A stretch of 64,000 nt of DNA from Cellulosilyticum ruminicola JCM 14822. GTDB taxonomy: Bacteria; Bacillota; Clostridia; Lachnospirales; Cellulosilyticaceae. Positions 1 through 9,542 of the stretch are shown piece after piece. The translations under genes were made by a program, and so were the position numbers. How positions within the stretch are numbered: position 1 is the stretch's first letter; each line of letters begins with the position of its first letter. The stretch is from the NCBI RefSeq assembly GCF_001311925.1, contig NZ_BBCG01000016.1, positions 1 to 64,000 on the forward strand. Reading direction: 5' to 3'. The notes under the pieces are model-generated. The model saw only the letters and a list, made by a program, of their open reading frames with translations, was not told where the DNA came from and searched no databases.

Positions 1-821
1 TCTATAATTCTTAGTAAACTTACTGAAAATGAATTATTTTTAGCTGATTTAGGTTATTTTGATACAGTTTTTCTTTGTAAATTACAAGAAAATTTTTTTA
101 TTAGTCGCATCAAGATAAATTTAAAGCTCTATAAAGCAGTTTCAGAAACGTATGCTATCTATGAAAAACTAGATTTAAAGGAATTCCTTAGTCAAGACAG
201 TGATTCTATTGATCAACAAGTTTATATTGGTACAGAAAGTTGTAATAAGTTAAAAGTTCGTTTAGTAGGCAATAAGCTTTCTAATGAGATTGCGACTAAA
301 CGTATTAAAAAGGCAATCCTCCAAAATAATGGTGAAGATATCGACTCACATAATCGTCAGCTTTTACATTGGAATCTTATGATTACTAACATCAGCAAAG
401 AAACCCTTAATACATCTATTATTACAGAACTTTATCGTATAAGATGGCAAATAGAACTACTTTTTAAGGTTGTAAAAAGTACCCTTTCCCTAGATAAAAT
501 GCATGTAGGTAAAACTAAATATGTAGAAGCAATTCTTTATGGTAAACTTCTAGGAGCATTACTTACAATGCCACTTTATGATAGTGTAGATCAAAGCATA
601 CTTAATAGTCATGGGAGAGGCGTCAGTATGCAAAGATTTTATACATTACTGCTTGTAGACTTATCTCAATTCTATACACTAAAAAAATCACACTACATAC
701 TTACGAGACGTTTTCTAACTTAGTTCAAAGAATAGGAAAGTTGGCTTTGCATGAAAAACGTTTAAGCCAAACCACCTATTCTAAAATAGAAGGTTATTTA
801 GAACAACTTATTGTTGCTTGA
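1..821 (+). pseudogene. IS4-family transposase, 5' end outside window, frameshifted
   Basis: The reading frame is open from base 1, so the N-terminus lies off the window. The protein carries ADLGYF near its start and the IS4 signature Y-(2)-R-(3)-E-(6)-K in YRIRWQIELLFKVVK at about bases 430-480, which supplies the third acidic catalytic residue of the DDE transposase. The frame stops at 721-723. A second frame continues with good coding character to a stop at 819-821, ending QLIVA. The switch lies in the A7 run at 681-687: one extra A would rejoin the frames. It is either a decayed copy or an intact gene with a sequencing deletion. No terminal repeat could be assigned because the left end is missing. 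A deleted, closely similar copy lies at 36290-36600 on the other strand. Confidence 0.85.
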
Positions 822-864
822 AAAACTTAGTCTTAAATTTATTGAATTATGGTTTATCCTACTT

Positions 865-886
865 AAATAGTAGTACGCTACTATTT
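865..886. other. Perfect 9-bp hairpin upstream of mobA
   Basis: AAATAGTAG, loop TACG, CTACTATTT is a perfect 9-bp inverted repeat with a 4-base loop, followed by TATT. It sits between the transposase and the mobA ribosome-binding site. It could be a weak terminator for the insertion sequence, an end structure of that element, or an operator. The stem is AT-rich, so termination would be inefficient. Confidence 0.4.
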
Positions 887-912
887 TATTGCATGTGAAA
901 GGAATTTTATGG

Positions 913-1497
913 ATGAAAAATGATATTATGACCCTTATCTTAATGGGAGGAAAAAACAAACGTATGCATGGCAAACATAAGGCCTTCCTTGATTTTCATG
1001 GGGAAAGTTTTTTAAATCATATTATAAAAGAAATGTCTACCTTCTCCCCTGTGGTACTTTCAGTTAATGATAGGGAGAAATTTAAAGACTTAGACTATCC
1101 TATGATTGTTGATGAAGTGAAAGGTATCGGCCCTATGGGTGGTATTTACAGTGCCCTCAAAAATTTAGACTGCGACAATCTCTTTATCACCGCTTGCGAT
1201 ATGCCCTTTATGAGCGCTGAATTTGCACGCTATATGTATACTCACATGAAAAGCTTAAATCCACAGCCTGCTGTCCTTGTCTTAAGTAACTTAGAAGGTA
1301 AGTTTTCTCCCCTTGGCGGTATTTATTCAAAAAAGCTTTTGCCTTATATAGAAGAACTTATCCAAAATGAACACTATCGTCTAGGTAAGTTGCTTAAAAT
1401 ATCAGATGCAGTTATTTTACCTATTACCCAAACACCATTTTCTGAGGTGATTTTAAGTAATATTAATACGCCTGAAGAATATGCTTCCCTTAAATAA
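913..1497 (+). CDS. mobA: Molybdenum cofactor guanylyltransferase MobA
   Basis: About 194 aa, normal for the family. MobA joins GMP from GTP to molybdopterin to make the guanine-dinucleotide form of the cofactor in the cytoplasm. The N-terminal nucleotide-binding loop LILMGGKNKRMHGKHKAF matches the GGxSxRMGxxK pattern loosely, GIGPMGGIYSAL follows, and ITACDMPFM contains the metal-binding aspartate. I chose ATG at 913 because AAAGGA at 898-903 is correctly spaced; an in-frame TTG at 889 has no such site. It stands alone on the plus strand, while the rest of the cofactor pathway lies at 31.3-35.5 kb beyond the injection-system cluster. An alternative is another MobA-like nucleotidyltransferase (such as MocA), but the Moco context favours MobA. 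Confidence 0.85.
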   Translation: MKNDIMTLILMGGKNKRMHGKHKAFLDFHGESFLNHIIKEMSTFSPVVLSVNDREKFKDLDYPMIVDEVKGIGPMGGIYSALKNLDCDNLFITACDMPFMSAEFARYMYTHMKSLNPQPAVLVLSNLEGKFSPLGGIYSKKLLPYIEELIQNEHYRLGKLLKISDAVILPITQTPFSEVILSNINTPEEYASLK

Positions 1498-1498
1498 T

Positions 1499-1570
1499 AA
1501 AGTATAACCTTGAAACAAATTATCTTAACTTAGGACAATGCATTTCAGGGTTATACTTTTTTATATTATT
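1499..1570 (+). terminator. Terminator after mobA
   Basis: AAAGTATAACCTTGAAA at 1499-1515 pairs with TTTCAGGGTTATACTTT at 1543-1559 with one mismatch, across a loop of about 27 bases. A T-rich tract follows. This is a plausible Rho-independent terminator, although the loop is long. Confidence 0.6.
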
Positions 1571-1596
1571 TTCTACTTCATTTATCACCTTATGCT

Positions 1597-1628
1597 TTGT
1601 CATACTGCAAATTATGCTATGATAGAAT
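1597..1628 (+). promoter_or_regulatory. Candidate promoter for the eCIS AAA+ ATPase
   Basis: TTGTCA at 1597-1602 could be a -35 box and TATGAT at 1618-1623 a -10 box, spaced 15 bases, which is short; TAGAAT at 1623-1628 is the alternative. It lies 40-70 bases upstream of the start codon. Weak support. Confidence 0.25.
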
Positions 1629-1668
1629 ATATGCATGCTAGAATTTATTTTATAAGGAGATGTTATTA

Positions 1669-3729
1669 ATGCTTTCATTAGATACTTACTTCGATTCAAA
1701 TCTTCAACATACAAGTTATACAGCACCTATTTCACATTTACAAGATATGCTTTCGCTCACACATCTTTATCTTAAAATTTATGATGAATTTGCTAAATCA
1801 CCTGATGCAACTCATGAATTTACTAGACTTTTAAGTGAGGCTTGGCAATACATTATTTCTCGTGAAACCGCAAGTACTAATACTTATTTACCCCTTATTG
1901 TACTTAAAGATACTTTCAACCTATCTTTCTTTGAATATCTCTGTATTACTTTAGCCCTCAGTACAGAACTGGATGAAAATCTCTGCCTAACTTATACCAC
2001 TCTCTGTGGCAATGCTCATCCTAGTTTTCATCTTGCCATGTGTCTTTATGGTTTAACAGAACCTATAGAAGATGAAATCTTTGCTAGTGCTGATTTAACT
2101 ACATCGTCTTTACAATATTTATTACATTATGAAGAAAACACTACTACCCTTATGCGCCAATCTCTTTGTCTCCACAAAAATGTCATGCTTTATTTAACTG
2201 GTAACTTAACAATTACAGATGATTATAGCACCCACTTTTTAGCTAGTACGCCACTTAATCTCGCCCCTCTTCATAAAGAAGTTACACAAAAGTTAGTACA
2301 ACATCTTACATATATTTTTGAATCTTCCACGAAACAAGCTATTGGCCTAGAAGGACTCAAAGGACTTGGCAAGCAAACTGTGCTTAAGCAAGTCTGCGCT
2401 ATGCATCATGTAAATTGTCTTTTTTTAGACCTTTCTAAACTTCAAGCTACAGACCTTCCTCCTATTTATATTAAAAATTTATGCTTTAAGCTCCTTATGA
2501 GTAATAGCCTCCTTTGTCTTACACATTGTGAAATCAAAGAAGCTCCTGCAATTTATGAAAAAATGCTTAATATTCTTAGCTCTATTTGCAAAGTCGTTTT
2601 TCTTTGCTTTGATGCGCCGACTCCTAAACCTTTTGAAGTCACAAATTATCACTACTTACATATTCCATTAGGGCTTCCTACTTTACATGAAAAAATTATG
2701 ATGTGGACATTTATGAAAGAGCAATATAATCTTACAATTGACCCTAAACTTTATGCCAGCAAATATAATCTTGTCATTGGCAAATTAGAAACTATTTTAA
2801 AAAATAGTGAATGCCTTGCTGCTTATGAAGCTATTATTTCTACAATTGGAGATTCTGCAATTGTAGATTCTGCTGAAATTCATCCTAAAATTCAAGAACA
2901 CCATATCATACAAAGTATTCTGAATGCTAATCAGATTCAAGGTAATGCCACTTTAATCCAGCATCCTTATACCTTTGACGATTTAATTTTAGATGCACCG
3001 ACTTTAAAAACATTACACCAAATCTGTAATTATGTAACTTACCGCTATACAGTCTTTGAAGAATGGGGCTATGGACAAAATTACGCCTATGGCAGGGGCT
3101 TAAATATTCTCTTTTACGGGGCACCAGGTACAGGTAAAACCATGTGCGCCTCTGTACTTGCCAATGCTTGGGGACTTGCTTTACTTAAGGTAGACCTTTC
3201 TAGAGTAGTAGATAAATATATTGGTGAAACAGAAAAGCGTCTGGATGAAATCTTTATGTGTGCTGCTCAAAATAACTATGTCCTCTTTTTTGATGAAGCT
3301 GACTCTTTATTTGCAAAGCGTACAGAAATCAGTTCTTCTAACGATAAATATGCCAATATAGAAGTCTCTTATTTACTGCAAAAAATGGAACTTTATAATG
3401 GCATTGTCATTATGGCCACTAATCTTGTTCAAAACTTCGATGAAGCCTTTAAACGCCGTATTAACTTTATGGTGCGCTTTAACCTTCCAAATGCAGACAC
3501 AAGAAAAGCACTATGGCAAAAAGCTTTTCCTGCCACAGCGCCTATTAGTGCTAATATTGATTTTGATTTACTTGGTGAAAAATATGATTTAAGTCCTAGT
3601 GTAATTAAATCCATCGTTCTTTATGCAGCTTTTTTAGCAAGCAGCGAAAACCGAGCTGTTACAATGGAAGATTTACTTGAAAGCATTAAATATGAATATG
3701 AGAAAAATAATCGCATGATGCCTTATTAA
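1669..3729 (+). CDS. AAA+ ATPase of the contractile injection system (Afp15/Pvc15-like)
   Basis: 686 aa from ATG 1669, which has AAGGAG at 1654-1659 nine bases upstream; an earlier ATG at 1660 abuts that site and is unlikely. The C-terminal half is a classical AAA+ module: Walker A GAPGTGKT near residue 484, Walker B VLFFDEAD near 538-545, a sensor region MATN, and arginine-rich RRINF. The N-terminal half holds a degenerate P-loop GLKGLGKQT, lacking the Ser/Thr after Lys. Length and two-part layout match the eCIS ATPases Afp15/Pvc15, which act in particle assembly; the exact role is unsettled. It is the only eCIS gene on the plus strand and ends 12 bases from the convergent effector gene, so it must have its own promoter. 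Confidence 0.88.
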   Translation: MLSLDTYFDSNLQHTSYTAPISHLQDMLSLTHLYLKIYDEFAKSPDATHEFTRLLSEAWQYIISRETASTNTYLPLIVLKDTFNLSFFEYLCITLALSTELDENLCLTYTTLCGNAHPSFHLAMCLYGLTEPIEDEIFASADLTTSSLQYLLHYEENTTTLMRQSLCLHKNVMLYLTGNLTITDDYSTHFLASTPLNLAPLHKEVTQKLVQHLTYIFESSTKQAIGLEGLKGLGKQTVLKQVCAMHHVNCLFLDLSKLQATDLPPIYIKNLCFKLLMSNSLLCLTHCEIKEAPAIYEKMLNILSSICKVVFLCFDAPTPKPFEVTNYHYLHIPLGLPTLHEKIMMWTFMKEQYNLTIDPKLYASKYNLVIGKLETILKNSECLAAYEAIISTIGDSAIVDSAEIHPKIQEHHIIQSILNANQIQGNATLIQHPYTFDDLILDAPTLKTLHQICNYVTYRYTVFEEWGYGQNYAYGRGLNILFYGAPGTGKTMCASVLANAWGLALLKVDLSRVVDKYIGETEKRLDEIFMCAAQNNYVLFFDEADSLFAKRTEISSSNDKYANIEVSYLLQKMELYNGIVIMATNLVQNFDEAFKRRINFMVRFNLPNADTRKALWQKAFPATAPISANIDFDLLGEKYDLSPSVIKSIVLYAAFLASSENRAVTMEDLLESIKYEYEKNNRMMPY

Positions 3730-3741
3730 GACTTTTATAAA

Positions 3742-5631
3742 CTAATCCATCCAAAGCTCCTTAATGGCTTTCTCAGGAATAGCTTCTGCTATTACAATTT
3801 CTCTTGTACGCATTGCATCTCTAGCAGCAGCATACTTCTCATATTCCTGCTGCTCTTCTTCTGTTGCATTTGGATTAAAAGTCATTTCTTTATCCAAAAT
3901 ATCTTTTCCATATAGCTCTGTCATAGATTTTTGCGCATGTGTATCCAAAAACTTAGATGAATCTATCTCTGCTAAATCAATTTTAACAACTCCATATTTA
4001 GATTTAAAGAAGCTCCCTGTAGAACCAAATATTGGACGTTTAGTAGTTGTAAATGAAATAAATGGACTTCCCCCTTGGGCTTCTTTACTTCTTTGATGTG
4101 CTAAAATTTGTTTATTTACATCCGCTCTCTCTTCACTTTTTTTACTATCAATCGAAATTCCTTCCGCTACCTCCTTCCAATTTTCTCCTTGTTTACCTTT
4201 TCTTCCATCAATATCAATTGTTAACTTGCTTAGGTCACTTTGAGCGTCTGAACCCTCTTGATTATCAAACTGATTTAATGCCCGATATACATAACGTGGT
4301 ACATAATTTCCTCTTGCATCTTGAACATATTCTTTTTGATACGCTTTTTCTTTTCTTCCTTTCAATTTATTTTTATCAATGTTTTCGTTAATATCTTTTT
4401 TAATATAAATTCCCTTTTCTTTTCTCTTTTCTTTAAATCGTGCATTATCAAAGTAGGCCTTAGCTATTTTAGGTGGTGTTTCTTTTTTACTCCCCCCTTC
4501 TATAGTTACCTCCATATTTTTAGTCTCTTCTTTAAACCTTATTTCTTGATTTTTAGTTAAGTTCCCTCTACAATTATTCTCAAATTCCTCAAAATTTAAT
4601 TTAGATTCCTTATATTTTTCTTCATAGCTCTCTACAATGGGATCACTAATCTGGTGTTTAATATTGGCTTTACTTTGCTTAATAGCCTCCTCAACAAGTC
4701 CTTCGACTGTTCTTTCTCTTATCTTATTTGCTAACTTTAAACTTGGTATTTTATTATCTATGTTTTGGTTAAAAACACTTAAATCTATTATATTTGATTT
4801 TCCATTACTTATTGGGGCAACAACATATTCTTTATCTTTTAGAGCTATTGCTGGTATTTTATTTTCCACATAATTTTTAAGTTGTTCTTTTTTTTTACCT
4901 ACCATTTCTTTTTTTAATTCTTCTTTATAATAAGACTTTATAAAATTTGTTGCTGCCTTAAATTGTTCTGTTACATTACTTAGTTTATCTTTAATTCTAC
5001 TGTCTAATTCATCTCTTTTATTTTTTCGTGCTAGTTTCATCTTATAATACGTATTAATAACCATATCTTGTACAGCTTTTGCTTCTCCCTTTAAAGGATT
5101 TTCTGTCCTTGCTACAACGAATTTCTTGCCATACCTTTGGATGATATTACTTGTTTTATAATTTGCCTTTCTTTCACAATGATATGATTTAGCTTGGACT
5201 ACTAAGCGTTGCCGCTCCCATTCATCGGCTTCTTTTTCTAAGCTAGATTGATCATTTACAGCTTCACCATTTATGTTTGTGGTAGCTGCTACTCTGCCTT
5301 GTTTTTGCTGGACCACATGCCAGGCTTCATGGCCTAAGTGCTTTTCTTGGCCTGGTCCTACATAGATTTGTGTGCCTTGGGTATAGGCAAGGGCCTGAAG
5401 TTGTGCTGGTTTACTTGAATTATAATGAACCTTGACATCATCCATTGAAAATCCTGAAGCGGCTTCTACTCTAGCTTTTAGCTGATCTGGCAGTCCTGTG
5501 CGGTTGTTGCTTAATTTGCGTTGTATATATGGTCCCCTTGGATGACTTTGATATATTTTTTCAAAGTCTCCTTTTTTCATTTGTACTTGTTTTATGGATT
5601 GTTCTTCTTGTGTTTGTAACAGCTTATGCAT
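3742..5631 (-). CDS. eCIS cargo: DUF4157 domain with predicted ART-like toxin C-terminus
   Basis: 629 aa and last gene of the eCIS operon, where cargo genes usually sit. Residues 45-140 form a DUF4157 domain (TGLPDQLKARVE, then HEAWHVVQQ with the HExxH-like motif at 101-105 and LEKEADEWER); DUF4157 is the best-known marker of eCIS-loaded effectors. Residues 170-430 are Lys/Glu-rich and helical. The last 190 residues contain VYRAL (Arg450), PFISFTTTK (526-530) and TREIVIAEAIPEKAI (Glu611), spaced like the R-S-E triad and the closing strand of ADP-ribosyltransferase toxins. The ART assignment is my inference from motif order. No signal peptide is visible, consistent with delivery by the particle. 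Confidence 0.8.
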   Translation of the reverse strand: MHKLLQTQEEQSIKQVQMKKGDFEKIYQSHPRGPYIQRKLSNNRTGLPDQLKARVEAASGFSMDDVKVHYNSSKPAQLQALAYTQGTQIYVGPGQEKHLGHEAWHVVQQKQGRVAATTNINGEAVNDQSSLEKEADEWERQRLVVQAKSYHCERKANYKTSNIIQRYGKKFVVARTENPLKGEAKAVQDMVINTYYKMKLARKNKRDELDSRIKDKLSNVTEQFKAATNFIKSYYKEELKKEMVGKKKEQLKNYVENKIPAIALKDKEYVVAPISNGKSNIIDLSVFNQNIDNKIPSLKLANKIRERTVEGLVEEAIKQSKANIKHQISDPIVESYEEKYKESKLNFEEFENNCRGNLTKNQEIRFKEETKNMEVTIEGGSKKETPPKIAKAYFDNARFKEKRKEKGIYIKKDINENIDKNKLKGRKEKAYQKEYVQDARGNYVPRYVYRALNQFDNQEGSDAQSDLSKLTIDIDGRKGKQGENWKEVAEGISIDSKKSEERADVNKQILAHQRSKEAQGGSPFISFTTTKRPIFGSTGSFFKSKYGVVKIDLAEIDSSKFLDTHAQKSMTELYGKDILDKEMTFNPNATEEEQQEYEKYAAARDAMRTREIVIAEAIPEKAIKELWMD

Positions 5632-5648
5632 CTGCTCATCCCCTTATC

Positions 5649-6191
5649 TTATTCTCCCTCTTGCGCATTTTCATCCTCTTCATCGTCCCATGTATACCAG
5701 TCATAGTCTTCCTCTTCTTCTCGCTTATGTAAAGCTTCTAACTTCGTACTATATTCTAGTGGTAGCTCTAATGTATCTATCATTTTCATTTTCTTCGCCA
5801 CTTCAAATAAATGTTTGGCATATTGAAAATCATAAATGACCTTAGGTGTGACTTCCTGCCTTAAAATTCTTTTACATACTATGCCTAATTGCCATGAAGC
5901 ATATAATATACTTCTTACACAGCTGTCTCCTTGTCCTCTATTTTTAAAGTCATCATAACTCGATTTAGCTGCTTTAATATATGTTCTTGCTTCTTGGCGA
6001 ATAGATGCTTTGTTTTGTACTAATTCTAAGTTCGTATAAGCTGCAGGCCGTAAATTTTGCTTTTTTGTGCTATTTCTTTGTGTTTTATAAGCTGCTGTAT
6101 AATCTTTCGTATTTATATCTGTTTGCTCTTTCAAAGCTGTATTTACAGGCTTTATTACCTTGGCTTCTATCATTTTTTCTTGTTTTTGCAT
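5649..6191 (-). CDS. Small eCIS-linked protein with acidic tail, possible cargo chaperone
   Basis: 180 aa, not recognised as a named family. The N-terminal third is Lys/Gln-rich and probably disordered, the middle is helical, and the C-terminus is very acidic (REEEEDYDWYTWDDEEDE). It lies 17 bases upstream of the DUF4157 cargo gene and downstream of the tail-I gene. Its size, position and charge suggest a loading chaperone, adaptor or immunity-type partner of the cargo, but nothing in the sequence proves this. Confidence 0.5.
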   Translation of the reverse strand: MQKQEKMIEAKVIKPVNTALKEQTDINTKDYTAAYKTQRNSTKKQNLRPAAYTNLELVQNKASIRQEARTYIKAAKSSYDDFKNRGQGDSCVRSILYASWQLGIVCKRILRQEVTPKVIYDFQYAKHLFEVAKKMKMIDTLELPLEYSTKLEALHKREEEEDYDWYTWDDEEDENAQEGE

Positions 6192-6262
6192 AGACGCATC
6201 TCGTCCTCTTTATTATTTTATTATAAATCAGCAGATATAATTATTATATACTTTTCAAGGTT

Positions 6263-7396
6263 TTATTTAAGCTGTAGCATTATTTCTCCTGTAAGCTGCA
6301 TGCCATCTAGTTTTGCTGTCTTATAATCTGCTAAATAACTATTAACCCCTAAATAACTATGCCAATCACTACGTTGTGCTTTTTGTAAAATCACCAAATG
6401 AGCCTGGGTCATAGCTGGCTTATACTGATCAATTAAAATTTGCAGCTTTTCCTGATTAATAGGAGTATTACTTTCCCCAACTTCTAGTATAACCGTGAAA
6501 TGACTTGAAGTACTGCCATATAACTTTTTATAAATCTTCCTTATACGCTCATCTTTTATCAGATTAGACCATTCAAAATACTCTACAATAACAGGTTTTA
6601 TCCCTGTATAAAGTCTAATCATTTGTTCTAGTGTCCGCTTTGTGCCTTTACCACTATTAAGGAGAGTGGCTTTAGGAATAATGGTGCGCATTTGATTTAT
6701 ATTAAAAATCCCCTTACTATTATCAAGGCCTACCCATTTGCCTAGCTCATTTAGAAAACGCTCTGGAGCCGTATCTGCATCTAGATATTTGGGTAGCTGA
6801 TCAATCTCTCGTTCAATATCTAAATAAAGAGACTGAAAAATTCCCATATAACGTCTTAAAAATTCCCCACCTTCTGCATAAATCTCTGGTAAATAATCTA
6901 CAAAAGTTTGCATAGGATATTCAACTTCTAATCCCTGTAATATGTATTCTTTCTCTGCTAATGTATAACAACTTATGGCCACCCATAAATATCTTCCCTC
7001 AAAATGGTGAAGTAATATATCTTGATGATTATTATAGACCTTCGCACCTTCTGAAACTAAAAAGCTTATCTTTTCTTTAGGCTCCCTAGTGGTGCTTTGT
7101 AAAACTTCTTCATAATCTACCATTTCACCTGCTAACTCTCCAAAAGGAGAATCGGTGGCTAAAATATATATTTCCCTTAAAACTTCACCTTCAGCTAAAT
7201 CACTAATTTTAAGGCGATTCCAAGTCATTCCTTCTATTTCACTATCAATAGCCTTTAAGAAATAATACCCTCTTTGCTTAGCTTTTTGTAAATTTAAAGT
7301 TCCTATTTCTGAGTTTAAAAAACTATGACTTATGCCCTCTTTTAATAAATGAGGACTTGTATTAAAATATTTCATTTCTTGATCTACACTATACAT
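6263..7396 (-). CDS. Phage tail protein I-like baseplate protein (TIGR02242 type)
   Basis: 377 aa. The central region VDYLPEIYAEGGEFLRRYM, then IDQLPKYLDADTAPERFL, LGKWVGL and SGKGTKRTLEQMIRLYTG follows the pattern of the TIGR02242 tail domain, related to P2 gpI, which helps link baseplate wedges to outer tail parts. It starts 10 bases after the 705-aa baseplate-J gene. In eCIS loci this gene usually follows the two J-type genes, as here. No separate tail-fibre gene is evident. Confidence 0.8.
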   Translation of the reverse strand: MYSVDQEMKYFNTSPHLLKEGISHSFLNSEIGTLNLQKAKQRGYYFLKAIDSEIEGMTWNRLKISDLAEGEVLREIYILATDSPFGELAGEMVDYEEVLQSTTREPKEKISFLVSEGAKVYNNHQDILLHHFEGRYLWVAISCYTLAEKEYILQGLEVEYPMQTFVDYLPEIYAEGGEFLRRYMGIFQSLYLDIEREIDQLPKYLDADTAPERFLNELGKWVGLDNSKGIFNINQMRTIIPKATLLNSGKGTKRTLEQMIRLYTGIKPVIVEYFEWSNLIKDERIRKIYKKLYGSTSSHFTVILEVGESNTPINQEKLQILIDQYKPAMTQAHLVILQKAQRSDWHSYLGVNSYLADYKTAKLDGMQLTGEIMLQLK

Positions 7397-7406
7397 AAGC
7401 CCTCCT

Positions 7407-9524
7407 CTATCCTCTTACTTCTATATGATAATGACATAAATAAGTAAGCACATCAGGTTCTAAAATAATATCTCCTGATAAACTTTTCTTAGCACCTGTG
7501 CCACTAGGCGTTAGACTGATTTGTTCCACATAAGCGACGCCCTCTAAACTTTCCAGCTTTCCAAATAATGTGCCTATATTAATGCTTTCACCAAATCTTC
7601 TTTCCGTCTTTAAACTATCTATGGCATTTTCTATATAATGATGAATCTTATCTTCTAAAAGTGCTTTTTCATAACCTGATTTTTTATAAATAAGTCCATT
7701 TACATCTATTCCTACATAAGTTGGGGATACCAACTTAATCTCCGTGCCTATCATGCGGTATTGTTCCATATGAGCTCTAATGACTTCCTCATAAATTCTT
7801 GAAAGCTTAGGCATCTTTTCTTCACTATATGGCTTTACAATGATTATAACTTTATGCCCTTCCTCTTCTTTTAACTGATTAGATTCAATGGCACGGACTT
7901 TGTGAATAAGTAGGCCTGGCGTCTTAAAGACATATGCTTCATAATCACTGGCTGTAATCATTCTTTTTTCTTCTTTAAAATTCTGACGAAAATGATACAA
8001 TGCTTCTTCCTGAGTCTCTTCCTCCACACCGCTTATTGTATCTTCATAATTAATAACCGTTATAGCTCCTAAAAGCTGCTGGTCTTCTACTGACATACCA
8101 TTAATTGTACCACTTTTAACATTTCCACCGCTTCCTTTCGTTTCTGCTAGTCCCGTTATCATCAGCTGCTCATCCTTATTCTCTGGTAATTTGCCATGCC
8201 TTTTATCTCCAAAAACAATTTGTCCTTGTCGGCTTACTTTATAAATACAGTCCATCTCTTTACCCATATTTAAATCTCTTTTTTGATGATAATGCTGGAC
8301 TATTAATTGCCCTTCCTTAATAAAGACACTATCTAATCCCATTACTTTTCGATCCACTATTTCAGAAGGTATTTTAAAAGCCGGATGACTCATCATCCCA
8401 AAATTACCTAGCAGCCTTTTAGGATAAAAATTTTTCTCATAACAAATTAACCGAATATTTTTCTTGCCCTTTGGTGGTGCTTTAAAGAAAACGATTTCTT
8501 TTAATAATCCTTCCTTTTCTCTTATTTCATAACACTTTTCCTCTGGAGTATTTTCCCACGCTCTCCAAAGATCTGTCCCCTCTTTAACTAGCACAACAAC
8601 TTCTCCTCGTAAAGCTAAATAATGTTTTATTAAAAAACACTGCCCTTCTTTTCCTGTGCCACTTAAATAGACATTGACAACCTTTGTATCTCTTTGCGCC
8701 ACTTGAAAGCAGTTAATTCCAATATAATCTATACAAGGCAATAGGTCATATTCATTTTTAATTAAAGTACATCTTAAATAATGCCTTACTGATTCACCTT
8801 CTTTTAAACAACAAGCTGCCGTTTGAAAAGGTGCCTCCAGTGACACATAACCAGACTTTAAAAAGCTCCTTGTTTGGTCTTTCACCCCTTTAATTTCCTT
8901 CCATCCCTTCTCTGTATACGCCTCCCATTTAAGTTCTCCCATATTAAACATTTCTTTATTAAAATCATTTCTTTTATATTCAGCTTCATTAATAGTAAAA
9001 TAAAGCCTTAACTCCTTACTTAAATCTATCTTTTCACTAAATCCTAAATAAAAATGACTATTAGGTGTATGAGAAAAAAGTTTTTCAGCCCCACCATCTA
9101 AGTAGGCAATCATTTCTGTAATATCTTCCAGATTTTCATCTCTCAAAATACATTCTAACTGATTGGCTACTACATACTCTGTTCGAATTGTCTCAAAGAC
9201 AGTTTCACCTGCATAAAATTTCATGCCTCTTGGTAATATAAAATTTTTTGTCACATGCCTTAGTGTCACTTTACCTATAGAGGGTTGTTCCCTTTGCCTT
9301 GTATATCCTAGAAGCTTCAAGTATTTAAAAAGGTGTTCTTCACCACTGTAAGCTGCATAACGCCCTTGCATTTCAAAAAGCCATGCAAAAGTTTGTAATA
9401 AAGTAATGCCTGGGTCATGGGCATTGAAATTGGTCCATTCTTTTGTTAAGGTCGGTATTTTATTGCGACTTTCTTCAAACAATTCTTCGTTACTTTTATG
9501 ATAAGCCTCCCATACAGGTAACAT
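7407..9524 (-). CDS. Baseplate J-like protein 2 (Afp12/Pvc12-like)
   Basis: 705 aa. The start contains IPTLTKEWTNFNAHDPGITL, the typical opening of the baseplate-J/gp6-like family in which a conserved DPG follows a helix, and the protein continues with LLQTFAWLFEMQ. Near residue 500 to the end it shows FKEEKRMITASDYEAYVFKT, matching the gpJ core. These proteins form the baseplate wedge that triggers sheath contraction. It lies 18 bases downstream of the larger J protein, and the tail-I gene follows. Confidence 0.82.
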   Translation of the reverse strand: MLPVWEAYHKSNEELFEESRNKIPTLTKEWTNFNAHDPGITLLQTFAWLFEMQGRYAAYSGEEHLFKYLKLLGYTRQREQPSIGKVTLRHVTKNFILPRGMKFYAGETVFETIRTEYVVANQLECILRDENLEDITEMIAYLDGGAEKLFSHTPNSHFYLGFSEKIDLSKELRLYFTINEAEYKRNDFNKEMFNMGELKWEAYTEKGWKEIKGVKDQTRSFLKSGYVSLEAPFQTAACCLKEGESVRHYLRCTLIKNEYDLLPCIDYIGINCFQVAQRDTKVVNVYLSGTGKEGQCFLIKHYLALRGEVVVLVKEGTDLWRAWENTPEEKCYEIREKEGLLKEIVFFKAPPKGKKNIRLICYEKNFYPKRLLGNFGMMSHPAFKIPSEIVDRKVMGLDSVFIKEGQLIVQHYHQKRDLNMGKEMDCIYKVSRQGQIVFGDKRHGKLPENKDEQLMITGLAETKGSGGNVKSGTINGMSVEDQQLLGAITVINYEDTISGVEEETQEEALYHFRQNFKEEKRMITASDYEAYVFKTPGLLIHKVRAIESNQLKEEEGHKVIIIVKPYSEEKMPKLSRIYEEVIRAHMEQYRMIGTEIKLVSPTYVGIDVNGLIYKKSGYEKALLEDKIHHYIENAIDSLKTERRFGESINIGTLFGKLESLEGVAYVEQISLTPSGTGAKKSLSGDIILEPDVLTYLCHYHIEVRG

Positions 9525-9542
9525 CTACATCCCTCCATCCTC

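Noticed and set aside
4062-4560. Hydrophobic plus-strand frames opposite the cargo gene
   Set aside because: Antisense of Lys/Glu-rich coding sequence, which always reads as Phe/Leu/Ser-rich frames.
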